From the NCBI GenBank assembly GCA_022578965.1, contig MU400525.1, positions 62,001 through 126,000 of the forward strand: a DNA stretch of 64,000 nucleotides, given 5' to 3'. This DNA comes from Xylaria sp. FL1777. Its lineage: Eukaryota; Ascomycota; Sordariomycetes; Xylariales; Xylariaceae. A program made the translations under genes and the position numbers. Positions 39,543 to 50,265 of the stretch are shown one piece after another (the first letter of the stretch is position 1; each line of letters begins with the position of its first letter). The notes under the pieces are model-generated. The model saw only the letters and a program-made list of their open reading frames with translations. It was not told where the DNA came from and searched no databases.

Positions 39543-40570
39543 TTAAGATATCTTGCCGTCAAGACGTATGCGTGGCGGCACGCCAATGCTTCTTAATACA
39601 CCAGATAGTATCCTGGAATTTCCTCTCAAGGTATCCCATTCGACTTCATCTTTGACAAGGGCGGTGCCAGCTAGCACTGTGCCGTTGAGTGCTATGTTTC
39701 CGATATCATTTCTATCGCCGTCCTTGATACTTATGCCCTCTGCAATCCGCGGGCAGAGGGCCATGCAAGTGTGTGTCATGGCAAAATTGTAACTTATTTG
39801 CGCCTCACCTTCCTCGACCGCCTCTAGACCGGCGTTGACGGCACGAACTGCGCGCTTATATAGTGACAGATAGGTAAGATGCCTCTCCTTAGTATTCATT
39901 CTCTCACTGATGGGAGATGTGAAGACGGTAAATGGTAATGTCTGTTCCTCTCCGCACACCTTATCTGCAAGTATGGCCCATTCACCTCCCCTCTCGGTGT
40001 TCTCCAAACCAAGCTTCATACGGTCAACGGGGAGTAGTTGAAGGTGTCTATGCGGTTGGCTCGCCCCTGAGTGCTCTCCAGAGTTGAAGAAGACAAACAA
40101 CTCTTGGCCTGCCTTGCGGTAGGCCTGTACGCACGCATATGCTGCATCGACATCACCTGGCTCGAGAAGATGTGTCTGAGGCTTGAAATCTCTGGTAGCG
40201 AGTATGAAATGCTCTGGCACGACAGCAAACTTGTTCAAGATCAGCCGATGTGAGGGCGGAAGCTGGGCGACGAGCAGGGCGGGAGAGGGATTCTCGAAGG
40301 GATTGAAGGGCCTTGCGTTCGGCTCTACGGGCTTCAGCGGCTTCGGCTTTTGAGCGAGAGAAGGCGAATAGCGGAGCTGAAACTAGCGAATTATTAGGCT
40401 TTCCTGTGTAATTGCGACGTCGTCACGCGCACTTCACTTACAGCGAACGATCCTATACTCAGAACTGCAACCTGCGTTGGGTAGTAGAACAGATCACCAC
40501 TGGCTTGCGCTTTCACAAAGGCGTCTTTGACCAAGGTGGGGAGATTTGAGGGAACAGTTAGAGATGGCAT
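39543..40570 (-). CDS. Diadenosine tetraphosphate phosphorylase (ATP adenylyltransferase, Apa1/Apa2 type)
   Basis: Two exons (40442-40570 and 39543-40376) separated by a 65-bp intron (GTAAGT...TTTCAG, phase 0) give 320 residues, close to yeast Apa1/Apa2. The protein carries the HIT-superfamily signature of this family, SGASQPHRHLQLLP, at residues 146-159, with H152-x-H154-x-Q156 as the nucleotide-binding and catalytic histidine motif. The C-terminal half (about residues 200-318) matches the extra domain of the Apa family in length and position. The known reaction is phosphorolysis of Ap4A to ADP and ATP, clearing dinucleoside polyphosphates in the cytoplasm; it can also exchange phosphate on ADP. 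The start ATG at 40570 gives an N terminus of the family type (MPSLTVPSNLPTLVKDAF). All key residues are present, so it should be functional. Confidence 0.93.
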
Positions 40571-42538
40571 ATCTACGACTATTGTTTCATCCTGAAAGGA
40601 TGGAAATGAAGTGAGATTGACTCTGCGATACCGAATGCAATTGATTGACTGCTAGGCTCTCATATTGTGTCAGGTTGTTGGATACATCTAAGTAGCTGTG
40701 TCGACGACGAGCAAGCATGACCTGTGGGTTGTCTTTGGAACTTGCCTCCCTACACTACTACTAGGTACCTACTTAGCGCTACCCTAGGAGGCCCAGGCGC
40801 GACTCGCCTGGATACTGCAGCTGTCGCCAGCTGCGCCTACTACCCATACGCGCGGGGTATATTCTCTCCTCAGGACCTCGGGAGTTATATAAAACAATTC
40901 AATGTTGCTACTTACCCAGGTAGATACGTAAAGTCTTCACTTATCGATCACCACTACCCCTAGCAATGCTCTTATACAACGCCAATCCCACGCCTGATCA
41001 TTATTTTACGATTCATTAAATGTCTTCTGATAATTCAGACCTGTCCATAAATGAGGATTGCGACGCTATTCTTGATATTGAGCAAGCAGTAAGACAGCTG
41101 CTTTGGCTGATTGGCCGATGAGACGGTTGAGTGATGGGTCTAGGCTTGGTGGTTGAGCGGCTACCTGCCTCACCCTAAGAAGTCGGACAGATTCACAACG
41201 CTGCGGCACGAAGCCGGATGACTTGCATCGCCATGCAGCCAGTGGCATGTGGCGAAAATCACTTTAGGTAATTCATTAACCCCGTGCGATGAATGTGTTT
41301 CGTGCTCTGTGGCTCTGTCTTGAACAGTACCCCGGACCAAATCTCGGGTGAGCAGGATGATTACTCCCTTGTGCAATAAAGGTCTGTCGTGCAATGTCGG
41401 AAGAAACCCTCTCCGTCATCTGACTCGCGCCATGTCGGCGGTAGTAACGTTGTCGTCGGAGGTGACAGTATGACTACCCAATATCGATAAAATTAGACCG
41501 CGGGCGTGAGTGTCGTATGAGCCCAAATTTGATGCAACAGCGTTGGAAGCCATGAGATTTTCAGACGCACGCATACTACCACCAGTATGTATGTTGGTAG
41601 TTCGGGAGCATGTCTGGCTCTCACTCCACCCTTTCTCGGCCGTTGCGACTAGTAACATGCAAAGACGAAACAATCAACCTGCATGTCTGGTAGTTAGTAG
41701 AATGAGAATATGATCAGTAATACTGCGTATATACCTTATTGTGCTTCAACGACACACCTACGCATACGCAGACATATAATAAGTATGCCTTGCTGTAGAG
41801 CGGGGGAGTTTGGACTAGGTTGGGTTGTAGTGGGCGGAAGTACCCAGCAGGAGCAGGGACTAAATAACAATGCCTCCAAGATCCAACCAATTGAAATCTC
41901 ATACAGCACTCTGAAACAGGCACTCGATCGAGTTCTGGTTGATGTAAGTAGGGTCTGTATATGTTTGTCTATGCTAGTAGGTACGGTACCATTCCAATGA
42001 ACCACTTACTAGATATGTCTCAGCGTTTTGGTATAACCACATTCCTTCCCCCCCAACATGACGATTCAACTTCACACAGAAAGAAGATGGCTATTATTGG
42101 GCGGGTCAATCTCACAACTGGTACCCTAGTACACAGCATGGGATAATATCGTGATCGCTACGAACCGCCAAGATCTTCTCTGCATTAGAAACACGTGTTC
42201 CTGGCTGGCTACCTAGGCACGGTTATGAATAGATGAATACCCTTTATATTACTCAACGCGAAGAGCAAATTTAATTATACCTCAGTAAGGATTATGCAAA
42301 ACAACATGCATACAATTTTGTGAGGCTGGAAGAGAATTCCAAGAGTATTACATATGTATGTAGTAAGTTCTGTGGTTGTTAGAGAAGAGTGGCCGGAACA
42401 TTCCTCTGCTTGGCAGCTGTGTCAAACAATTGCTGCTGGTGGTATGGTTCACCATACATTCCAAGCAGTCTTCTCTGAAATGGGGAAAACAGTAGAACCG
42501 TTGATCTCATCGCTAACATCAACTGTCTGATGCGTATA

Positions 42539-42660
42539 CTACACTACGTACTTAAGTAGGTACCACACGGGTACCTGGACTAGCGCAGTGTAGGTACTTG
42601 GCGTTCCTGGCAACGTCAGCGTAGTACCTAGGTAGGTACTTGTACGCAGGGTACCTTGCC
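42539..42660. repeat. Cluster of GGTACC / TACCTAGGTA motifs
   Basis: Within about 120 bp the sequence carries several copies of GGTACC, GTACTT and TACCTAGGTAGGTA-like words, many of them palindromic. The same words recur in other intergenic parts of this window (34080-34150, 40740-40990, 47526-47560, 63640-63870) but not inside the coding exons that I read. They may be a dispersed genomic word or protein-binding sites; function unknown. Confidence 0.5.
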
Positions 42661-43567
42661 GGTGCTGCAGGACACCTGCACTGTACAGGAGCCGCGCTGA
42701 CGGTAAATCGACAGCCAATGAAATTCTACATTGGGAAATTTCCCAACACGTCATAGGCTGATCCTCGAGATCTTGTGGGTGGTGCAGGGGGGCTGGCGAC
42801 AAAGAAGCGCTTCAGGTAGCGATGGTCATTTAAGCCTTCCCAGTCTCGCAAAGTGAATGGCCTGTTAGAATAAATGAATGGTTAACATTGCACAGGGAGG
42901 CAAATTCATCTTTGTGAGGCACAAACATGGACAGTTGTTGAGAGATCAGCGCCTGTGATTGGTCAAATTGTGCCTACCAACCTGCCACTTGGAATCCCAT
43001 AGGTACTTGGCCTGCCACCTGGACGAGGTACTTGTATTACCAGTGGGAGGCAGGGGATTAAGCAGGTAGGTTGATGAACTCGGTGTATATAAACGGATTG
43101 AATGCAATTGCACCAACATGCGTCGTGGTTTCCTCCGTTAGCTCACATCGGCTGTTTAGGAGTTGTCCATTGACAACACGTCCGCAGTTGTTGGCCCGAC
43201 TTCGCGCAGTCAACAACATCAGTACCTTACTTACCACCACCATCTCTAATACGACCAGCCCTATATTCTTGTTTACGTTACCCTGTTGACCAGACACGCG
43301 CTTTTGCTTCTCCTTCTCAGTCCCTCTCTTGGTCACTCCCATCTTGCCACCTACGAGCCGGACAGACCTTTACCTACATTTTGTATCAACACTCGTTACC
43401 TTTGTTGTTCATCATTTCCTGGAAGAGAAGAGCAGGCGTCAGCATTCCATCACGATCGATATAGGCAAAACAAGATCGTCTCTAGTCGCCGCCAAGGACA
43501 GGCCTATACTGTAGAGCCTTTCGAGTGTGAGTACTGTACCTTCTGTACCTTCTACATCCCTTCTTCC

Positions 43568-43589
43568 TTTTTTTTTTTTTTTTTTTTTT
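43568..43589 (+). repeat. 22-base T homopolymer upstream of GH55 gene
   Basis: An uninterrupted run of T lies about 450 bp before the GH55 start codon in a pyrimidine-rich leader. Such poly(dT) tracts often lie in fungal promoters and 5' leaders and disfavour nucleosomes; that role here is inferred. Confidence 0.8.
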
Positions 43590-44044
43590 ACCTTGTTTGC
43601 TTTGCGGCCCCTCTCCCGATCATAGGGCACTGGCGCACCAACCGCTGGAAAATCCTTTGTCACAATCCGCGTCTTCTCATTTTACCGCCTTTCTCGAAAG
43701 TCCTTGCACAATCATTATTATCCCTTCACACTGGGAAATTAATTATAGCCATCTTCATCTTCATGACAAAGGAAGGAATACTTTCGTTGATCAACTATAA
43801 GATTCTCGCCTTGAGTCTCTTGTATTCTTGGTTCGACCTATCCATTTACATATTTCTCTTCATTTTGCAATTTTCCTCTCCAAACTTCACATTTCAAGTA
43901 AATGTTCTTCGTCAACAGTCCTTGTAATTTCTCACTTTTTCATTTTGACTGGTAAACAACCATACTGATCACCATTATAGCTTCCAGTTCATTAGTACCT
44001 TCGTTTTCGTATCAATAGTTTCGTTAGCTGGTTCTAGCGTCAAG

Positions 44045-46852
44045 ATGGGTCTCTTCAAGATCCTCGCAATGTCTGCAGCGGTGCTGCAGCTTGCTACCCA
44101 AGGAGCTGCCGCCGCTCGAGATGGCACCTTGCAGCGTCGAGAAGACGCGGCCGCTTCCCAGTATTGGGTCTCCACAGTCAAGCGTCAGGGAGTCGCTGCG
44201 TTTGCTACCGAGGCCAACTACAAGGTATTCCGCAACGTCAGAGACTATGGCGCCAAAGGAGACGGTACAACCGACGACACCGATGCCATTAACAAGGCGA
44301 TCACAGACGGCCCTGGTCGATGCATCGACAAGTGCGACTCCCGTACTACCCATCCTGCTATCGTGTACTTCCCTTCTGGCACCTACCTAGTCAAGAAGCC
44401 CATCGTTCAAACCTACTACACTCAATTTATAGGGGATGCTCTCAATATCCCGACCATTAAGGGGTCTGCTGATTTTGCTGGCATGGGTGTAATCGACGCG
44501 AACCCATATGATTACACCACAGGCCAAAATCCACCTCCTAATTGGTACATTAACCAGAACAACTTCTTCCGCCAGGTCCGCAACTTCATCATTGACATGA
44601 CGGAAATGCCGACCAGTAGTGGGAAGGCGAGCGCCGGAATACATTGGCAGGTGGCTCAGGCCACGAGCTTGCAAAACATTGTCATCAACATGAGCCCTGC
44701 TAGCTCGGACAACTACCAGAAAGGTCTTTTCATTGAGAATGGGTCTGGAGGCTTCATGTCAGATTTAACATTCAACGGCGGGGGCATTGGCGCTGATATT
44801 GGTAGCCAACAGTATACCACTCGCAACCTAACCTTCAACAACTGCAACACCGCCATTCATATGATCTGGGACTGGCTCTGGCTAATGCAAGGCCTGACCA
44901 TCAACGGTGGTCAGGTAGGTATCAACATGACTAGTGACACGTTTGATACTATCAAGGTCGGATCCTTGCTGCTCCTTGATAGTAAATTCTCGAATGTTCC
45001 TGTCGGTATCAGTACTCTCTACAAGCCCAATGACCAGTACACCAACAATACCCTCATCTTGAACAATGTCGATATGAGCGAGGGTGTTCCGGTCGCTGTC
45101 CGTTATGCAAAGGACGGAACCTCTTTGCTAGAGGGCAATAAGGTGATAGACGGTTGGGTCCAGGGTAATGATTATAGCAGTGGAAAGGGTCAAGCTGTTC
45201 AGACGGCTCAAGACAAGATCAAGATGCCCGATGTTCTTCTTGCTGGTGACGGAAAGGTTTTCACGCGCACAAAGCCTCAATACGAAACCGTCGCGGCCAG
45301 TCGCTTCATAAGTGTCAAGTCAGCTGGTGCTGTAGGTGACGGCAAGGCTGACGATACTGCTGCAATCCAAAAGGTCTTCGACAACGCCAAGGACGGCGAT
45401 ATCGTCTATTTTGATCACGGTGCATACATCATCTCTGATACCGTCCAGATCCCCAAGAATATCAAGATTACCGGAGAAATGTGGCCACTCCTTATGGCTA
45501 CAGGCGATAAGTTTACAGATCCTAGCAAACCTGTTGCAGTTTTCCAGGTCGGTAAGCCTGGCGATGTTGGTAACGTTGAGATGTCTGATTTGATCATCGA
45601 GACTAAAGGCGCTCTCCCTGGTGCCATTCTCATGGAGTGGAATCTTGCCGGGTCAGAGAATGGTGCCGCAGGCATGTGGGACGTTCACTTCCGCGTTGGT
45701 GGCACAGCCGGAACTGAACTTCAGTCTGATCATTGCAGCAAGAATCCTAATGCGACTACTTCGGTTGACGACGAATGCAAGGGCACCTTCTTGATGCTCC
45801 ATCTTACCAAGACTGCCTCAGCCTACATCGAGAACTGCTGGTTCTGGGTCGCCGACCATGAGCTCGATCGCGCCGACCATAACCAAATCAACATCTACAA
45901 TGGTCGTGGTGTTTTAATCGAATCCCAGAATCCCGTTTGGCTATGGGGGACTGCATCCGAGCATAGTGTTTTGTACAACTACCAGATCTCCAATGCCGAG
46001 AACACCTTTGTTGGGCTTGCCCAGACTGAGACTGCTTACATGCAAGGAAACCCTGACGCTACTGAAGGCGTGACCGTGCTTGAAGGATATTTCGACCCAG
46101 AGTTTAAGGAGACGTGTAATGGCTCATCTGACAAATGCGCTCGAACTTGGGGCATGCGAATCACCAATTCTTCTGATGTGTTCATTCTGGGTGCCGGCAT
46201 GTACAGCTTCTTCAACAATTACGCCCAAGAATGTGTTGACGGCCAGAACTGCCAGGACAACATGATCAGTGTTGAAGATTCACGAGTCAGCATGTACGGC
46301 ATTAGCACCAAGGCCTCCGTGAACATGCTCACCGTCAATTCCAAATCTGTAGCACAGGACAAGGATAACCGGAATACGTTTTGCGCTGCTATTGCCAAGT
46401 ACGAGAGTAACTCCGGTTATGGATCGGGCTCTAATTCAAGTAGTTCCTTGCCAGTCCCTACCGCCTCATCCACAATTTCAACACGTTTGCCTAGTGGAAG
46501 TGCAGGCACGGGCTCCGGGTCGGGATCATCGAGCGGGGGTGCTGGTCACAATCCGACTCAGACATCCAACCCTCAGACTGTATCTCCAACAGGCACCTAC
46601 GGTCAACCTGGTGGAGATGCGACTCCCACAACGTTAAGCTCCTCACCTTCGGCAACAACCACTACTATCTCATTACCTCAGACTTCAGACAGTGGCAACT
46701 CTCAGCCACCCCAAAGTACTCACAGTGATGTAGTATCGACCCCGTCCCCAACCCCGGACCCTGGAGATTCTGGTGACGGTGGTGACAGCTCTCCGGTGAC
46801 TGTTACAGTTACCGAAACTGTGACTGCTGCTGGCACTTGCCAGACACCCTAG
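44045..46852 (+). CDS. Secreted GH55 exo-beta-1,3-glucanase with Ser/Thr-rich tail
   Basis: A single exon encodes 935 residues. Residues 1-23 form a signal peptide (MGLFKILAMSAAVLQL...), followed by a dibasic RR site at 31-32, so the enzyme is secreted and may be processed. The family's paired beta-helix domains are clear from their repeated opening motif: NVRDYGAKGDGTTDD at 64-78 and ISVKSAGAVGDGKADD at about 422-437. Conserved GH55 segments such as FLMLHLTKTASAYIENCWFW follow. GH55 enzymes release glucose or gentiobiose from beta-1,3-glucan (laminarin, fungal cell walls), serving wall remodelling or attack on other fungi. I do not assign the catalytic glutamate. From about residue 795 the protein is a long Ser/Thr/Gly/Pro linker, presumably O-glycosylated, with no carbohydrate-binding module seen. 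The frame stays open for 65 more codons beyond the TAG; see the next entry. Confidence 0.93.
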   Translation: MGLFKILAMSAAVLQLATQGAAAARDGTLQRREDAAASQYWVSTVKRQGVAAFATEANYKVFRNVRDYGAKGDGTTDDTDAINKAITDGPGRCIDKCDSRTTHPAIVYFPSGTYLVKKPIVQTYYTQFIGDALNIPTIKGSADFAGMGVIDANPYDYTTGQNPPPNWYINQNNFFRQVRNFIIDMTEMPTSSGKASAGIHWQVAQATSLQNIVINMSPASSDNYQKGLFIENGSGGFMSDLTFNGGGIGADIGSQQYTTRNLTFNNCNTAIHMIWDWLWLMQGLTINGGQVGINMTSDTFDTIKVGSLLLLDSKFSNVPVGISTLYKPNDQYTNNTLILNNVDMSEGVPVAVRYAKDGTSLLEGNKVIDGWVQGNDYSSGKGQAVQTAQDKIKMPDVLLAGDGKVFTRTKPQYETVAASRFISVKSAGAVGDGKADDTAAIQKVFDNAKDGDIVYFDHGAYIISDTVQIPKNIKITGEMWPLLMATGDKFTDPSKPVAVFQVGKPGDVGNVEMSDLIIETKGALPGAILMEWNLAGSENGAAGMWDVHFRVGGTAGTELQSDHCSKNPNATTSVDDECKGTFLMLHLTKTASAYIENCWFWVADHELDRADHNQINIYNGRGVLIESQNPVWLWGTASEHSVLYNYQISNAENTFVGLAQTETAYMQGNPDATEGVTVLEGYFDPEFKETCNGSSDKCARTWGMRITNSSDVFILGAGMYSFFNNYAQECVDGQNCQDNMISVEDSRVSMYGISTKASVNMLTVNSKSVAQDKDNRNTFCAAIAKYESNSGYGSGSNSSSSLPVPTASSTISTRLPSGSAGTGSGSGSSSGGAGHNPTQTSNPQTVSPTGTYGQPGGDATPTTLSSSPSATTTTISLPQTSDSGNSQPPQSTHSDVVSTPSPTPDPGDSGDGGDSSPVTVTVTETVTAAGTCQTP

Positions 46853-47050
46853 GAAGGGGTAAGCAGCACTGGCCATATAGGTACAAAGGCGCGATCATCG
46901 AGCGTCGCGACGGTATTCACCACTATCACGCCTTGCGCGCTCAATACAACAGTGGCCACCATCACAGCTTTGGTTGAGGGCACCACTCCTTTAACTGCGC
47001 CATCAACGACAACAACCACCGTGTCGCCTTGTCATAGTGCAGGTCCCTGA
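46853..47050 (+). other. In-frame C-terminal extension after the GH55 stop codon
   Basis: After the TAG at 46850-46852 the same frame runs 65 more sense codons to a TGA at 47048-47050. The translated composition matches the protein's tail rather than random 3' DNA: it is rich in Thr, Ser and Val, with runs such as TVFTTITPCALNTTVATITA and STTTTTVSPC, and has two Cys spaced as in fungal wall-associated tails. Either the ancestral protein was longer and a recent stop has shortened it, or the stop is bypassed by readthrough or splicing. A GTAAGC donor-like site lies nine bases past the stop. No GPI-type hydrophobic end is seen. Confidence 0.6.
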
Positions 47051-47844
47051 TATCCACCTATTACCTTTATTATATACATCTAGTCGAGGAGGCAGACCAA
47101 TTGGTCTCCTTCGTACATTGGCGCTTCACTTCTTTAGTGGCCCTGGAGGCATTGGCTATATTCGACTTTCTTGTTCGAGAATGGCATAGGACTCGGCGTG
47201 AAGGCGTTAGTCAGGTGTAGATTGCGCTCCGCTTTTCCTGGACATGACGCGCTATACTAGATAGTTCTTCACCAAAGAAGGGTGATAACCAATAGGTTCG
47301 GTTCTAGTAGCACTTCAGAAAGATTTAAATAGATACGCTTGCCGTTGCTACAAGCGTTAACTTAACTGTACGTTGCATATGCGTGATTACCTAACATAAT
47401 GGATGTGTAAAGAGTCTTGTAGGTATGTAGACTGCTAAGCCACATCTCAAGTGCCACATCTAAGGTAAGCGCCCCTATTTAGTCTAGCCCCACAATGTAT
47501 CCACTATGTAGCGCTCTTAATAAATGCGTACTAGGTACTTAAGTACCTAGGTACACTACACCTATGTGGGTAGTTACTAGTAGTGACCTAAGGGCGAACA
47601 GCTCAGTCAACGTCATCGCTTGATCTTGGTATTTTCTAAAGTCAATTCGAAGGGTGTAGAATTGTCATTGACAGTGTTTGCCTCTTCATGCTCCTACAAA
47701 CCTTACATCCCTTCCTAAACACCTCAACAACGTGCTCTGTGTGCCTTGGCTGCTTGTCCGTAATCGAGTTTTCTTTGTCGTTCTTTTCCTTGTCTCCCGT
47801 AATCCTCGTACGTATTCCATGCTCCCGACGCCTCGTCGGTTACG
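47051..47844. other. Intergenic region between GH55 and FIT genes
   Basis: About 0.8 kb contains the presumed 3' end of the GH55 transcript and the promoter of the FIT-family gene. At 47526-47560 it holds a palindromic GGTACTTAAGTACCTAGGTA-like word of the type described for 42539-42660. No open frame of note and no RNA gene is seen. Confidence 0.5.
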
Positions 47845-48935
47845 ATGGCTGAAGACAACCGCTCCCTTAGATCACGAGAAGTCCTTATGACCGGCAGCAG
47901 TAGCGTCAGCGGCGACGCGTCTTCTGCAGCGCCCAAGACGCCAGCGATGACAACGACGACGACGACAACAACGCGCAGCTCGCCGTTCCTCCCGACCCCC
48001 CTCGAATCCCTCTTCCTCGCCGTGTACCCCACCATCCTCGTCTTCGGCACGCTGTTCTCGGTGCTGTCCCCCGAGACGCGCAGCGCGCCGTACGATGCCG
48101 CGAGGCAGTCGCACGTCCAGGCGCAGGCGCCGTCGTACTTCGCGCGCAAGGACAACCTGTTCAACGTCCTCTTCGTCAAGCGCGGGTGGCTGTGGGTGAC
48201 GGTCGCGTTCCTCGCCTTCGTCGCCACGCACACTACCTTCCGCAGTGTCAACAACAACAGCAGCAGTAGGAAGCTGGCGCGGGCAGCCACCCGCTGGGCC
48301 CTCGTCACGGGCTGGTGGATCCTCGTCACGCAGTGGTGCTTCGGCCCGCCGCTCATCGACCGCGGGTTCCGCTTCACGGGGGGTCGGTGCGAGATGGCGC
48401 GCGACGCCGTCTCGGCGGGGACCGCCGATCAGAAGGAGCTGTTCACCGCCGCCGCGTGTAGGACGGCGGGCGGGAGCTGGAGCGGCGGCCACGATATCTC
48501 CGGCCACGTCTTCCTGCTCGTGCTGGGAAGCTGCTTCCTCGCGCAGGAGGTCTTCTGGGTCATCGTCAGAGCCGGCTCGAAGATCGCGGGCTCCGGAGAT
48601 GATCGCGCCGTCGTTATGGGCGATGGGGCGTTGAAGGGCGCCGGGGTCGAAGCGGAGCACACGGCTGAAGCGCATGAGAGGCACCTCGGTGTCGGCGGAA
48701 GGTTCGCGCTGGGTGTGGTGGGATTGTCGCTCTGGATGTTGCTTATGACTGCTGTTTACTTTCACACGTGGTTTGAAAAGGTCGGTTTCCCTCCCCTCGA
48801 TGTTTCATTTGCAGTCGCTAATATATGCTGCAGTTCACTGGATTACTTGTCGCTTCAACGGGCGTGTACACAATCTATATCCTCCCCAGGTGGATACCGG
48901 GATTGAGAGGAATTGTAGGGTTACCGGGCATATAG
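47845..48935 (+). CDS. FIT-family (Scs3-like) ER membrane protein
   Basis: Two exons (47845-48780, 48834-48935) give 345 residues. The 53-bp intron has a GTCGGT donor, a GCTAATA branch site and a CTGCAG acceptor; splicing restores an end rich in hydrophobic residues (FTGLLVASTGVYTIYILPRW). The protein is hydrophobic with about six membrane segments (around 55-75, 112-128, 150-166, 222-241, 286-305, 313-330). It carries the fat-storage-inducing transmembrane signature GHDISGHVFLL at 215-225 (His216, His221) and a second conserved-type histidine, H307 in YFHTWFEK. FIT proteins in the ER act as lipid-phosphatase-like acyl-CoA diphosphatases needed for lipid droplet budding and normal ER; yeast homologues are Scs3 and Yft2. 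The N-terminal 45 residues, with a threonine run, are low complexity. Exon 1 is unusually GC-rich, which produces long spurious frames on the other strand. Confidence 0.88.
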
Positions 48936-49479
48936 AATTTAGATTGGCGGATAGAGTCTGGGGAGGAGTTCCGAAGCGTTTGTATATCAATGCATGGCGT
49001 ATATAACGATGTATGGTACGGTTACGACAGGCTATTGTTAGTCTATTATTCGGAATAATAATTGAGAGCTATTCACACCTCAGATCTAATCATCTCGATA
49101 TTACTACCCGAACCCTGAGGATGAAGTTGTTGGTCGAGGCGGCTATATATCCTCTGCATTAGACATCACGCTGCGTTAGTCGTCTCCTTTTTACATGCGA
49201 TAAACTTATAGAGCCGTGGATTTCAGTCTTTATCCACTGGGTAAGTACCTGACTAACGAAGACTATGGCATCGCCTGTCACATACCATTATGTGAAACCT
49301 CCCTTTTCAAATATATCATAATGTTGGTCATGGTGATCAATTGCTCTTCGTAACTATCGTAATGAGTGGCATAACTTCATTGCAGCAGACGTGAAACTCT
49401 TTCGCCAAAAACACTCTCGTCCTCCTAACTAGCGAGCCAATGTCATCTTTATCCTAGCTGATGAATGGGATTGCCTCGT
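48936..49479. other. Convergent intergenic region
   Basis: About 540 bp lies between the stop codons of the FIT-family gene (+) and the lectin gene (-). It should hold both 3' ends. I see no gene or notable repeat. Confidence 0.5.
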
Positions 49480-50265
49480 CTAATAATTCATTCGAAGAAT
49501 TCGCCATATCTGGTTAGGGTTCTGGGACTCCGGGCTGCCCTCCCAACCTATGATCTTGGTCCTGTCGGGTAAAGTCTATCAGCACAGATAGATCTACTCG
49601 AAGAGTCGCGATTAGGGCAACTTACGAGTTGGCGGAGCCGCCGTTGAAAAGGTCGATGTAGGTACCGGTGCCGACATTCTGGATCCTGGGCAGTGCATTA
49701 GCCGATGGGTTCTAGGTGTCGTAGTTCCTGCTGCTAGTAATACTCGAGATGACTATGACTTGTTGCGCAAAGGGAGACTTAGTTACGCAAAATTTGCTTA
49801 CATGACGACTCGGCCCTGGGGATCGGCTGAGACAAAGCGGAAAAGCTGATTCTTGTTGTTGTCTAGTTTTTCCCACCCGTGAACTATGGTGCCATTGGCG
49901 GAGCTGCCGCCGGCGAGGTCGGCGCATGCTGTTTTTCTCGGAAATCAGTTGGAAAGGCAACGTGACGGTCTGCATCCGGGGAAAGAGGCTTCTCACTGCC
50001 AGTCTGCACGTTGTGAAGCTTCCAGGTCGGCCAGACAGTGCTGTGGTCGACCTGCTCAAGCTTCCACTGCTGGTTTTTGCCTCCGTGGTACTGATATCCG
50101 ATCAGAGGAGTGCCATTGCCGGTGTTCCCTGAAGATAGGTGATAGGTAAGTGGGCTATCACGGTTGAATGATGGGTCGCTTACCTGCAGCCAGATCAAGA
50201 GCGCTGCCGGTGCCATAATTCAGGAAGCAGACGGTTGCGCCATCAAGAGTATCGGTGTGAGACAT
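49480..50265 (-). CDS. Small ricin-B-type (beta-trefoil) lectin
   Basis: Five exons can be joined on the minus strand: 50184-50265, 49997-50128, 49802-49928, 49626-49685 and 49480-49561. The four introns (55, 68, 116 and 64 bp) all have GT-AG ends, and the phases agree throughout, giving 160 residues. The product has three Q-x-W/F signatures: Q47-Q-W49, Q99-L-F101 and Q151-I-W153, spaced exactly 52 residues apart, as expected for the three lobes of a ricin-B beta-trefoil. Each lobe also has the Gly-Thr/Gly-Ser and Gly-Trp-type turns (GYQYHGG, VHGWEKLDNN, IGWEGSPESQ). There is no signal peptide, so it is probably cytoplasmic, like other small fungal lectins that bind galactose/GalNAc-type sugars and often serve in defence against fungivores. 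Specificity here is unknown. No attached enzyme domain is present. Confidence 0.9.

Larger units (their letters stand above)
40571..44044. other. Divergent intergenic region between the Apa and GH55 genes
   Basis: About 3.5 kb separates the two divergent start codons. Open frames are all short or overlapping and none is recognisable. The open frame at 43286-43927 directly upstream of the GH55 gene looks like 5' leader: it crosses a 22-base T run and has no domain. GGTACCT/TACCTAGG-type motifs recur at about 40740-40990, 42540-42660 and 43000-43050. The stretch around 43040-43290 is CT/CA-rich, as fungal promoters often are. Confidence 0.5.

Noticed and set aside
43286..43927. 213-codon frame upstream of the GH55 gene
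   Set aside because: It crosses a 22-base T run and has no domain or codon pattern like the neighbouring genes. It is best read as the GH55 promoter and leader.
47872..48765. 297-codon minus-strand frame opposite the FIT-family gene
   Set aside because: It is the shadow of a GC-rich exon; its product is Arg/Glu/Ala-rich without domains, whereas the plus strand has the clear FIT signature.
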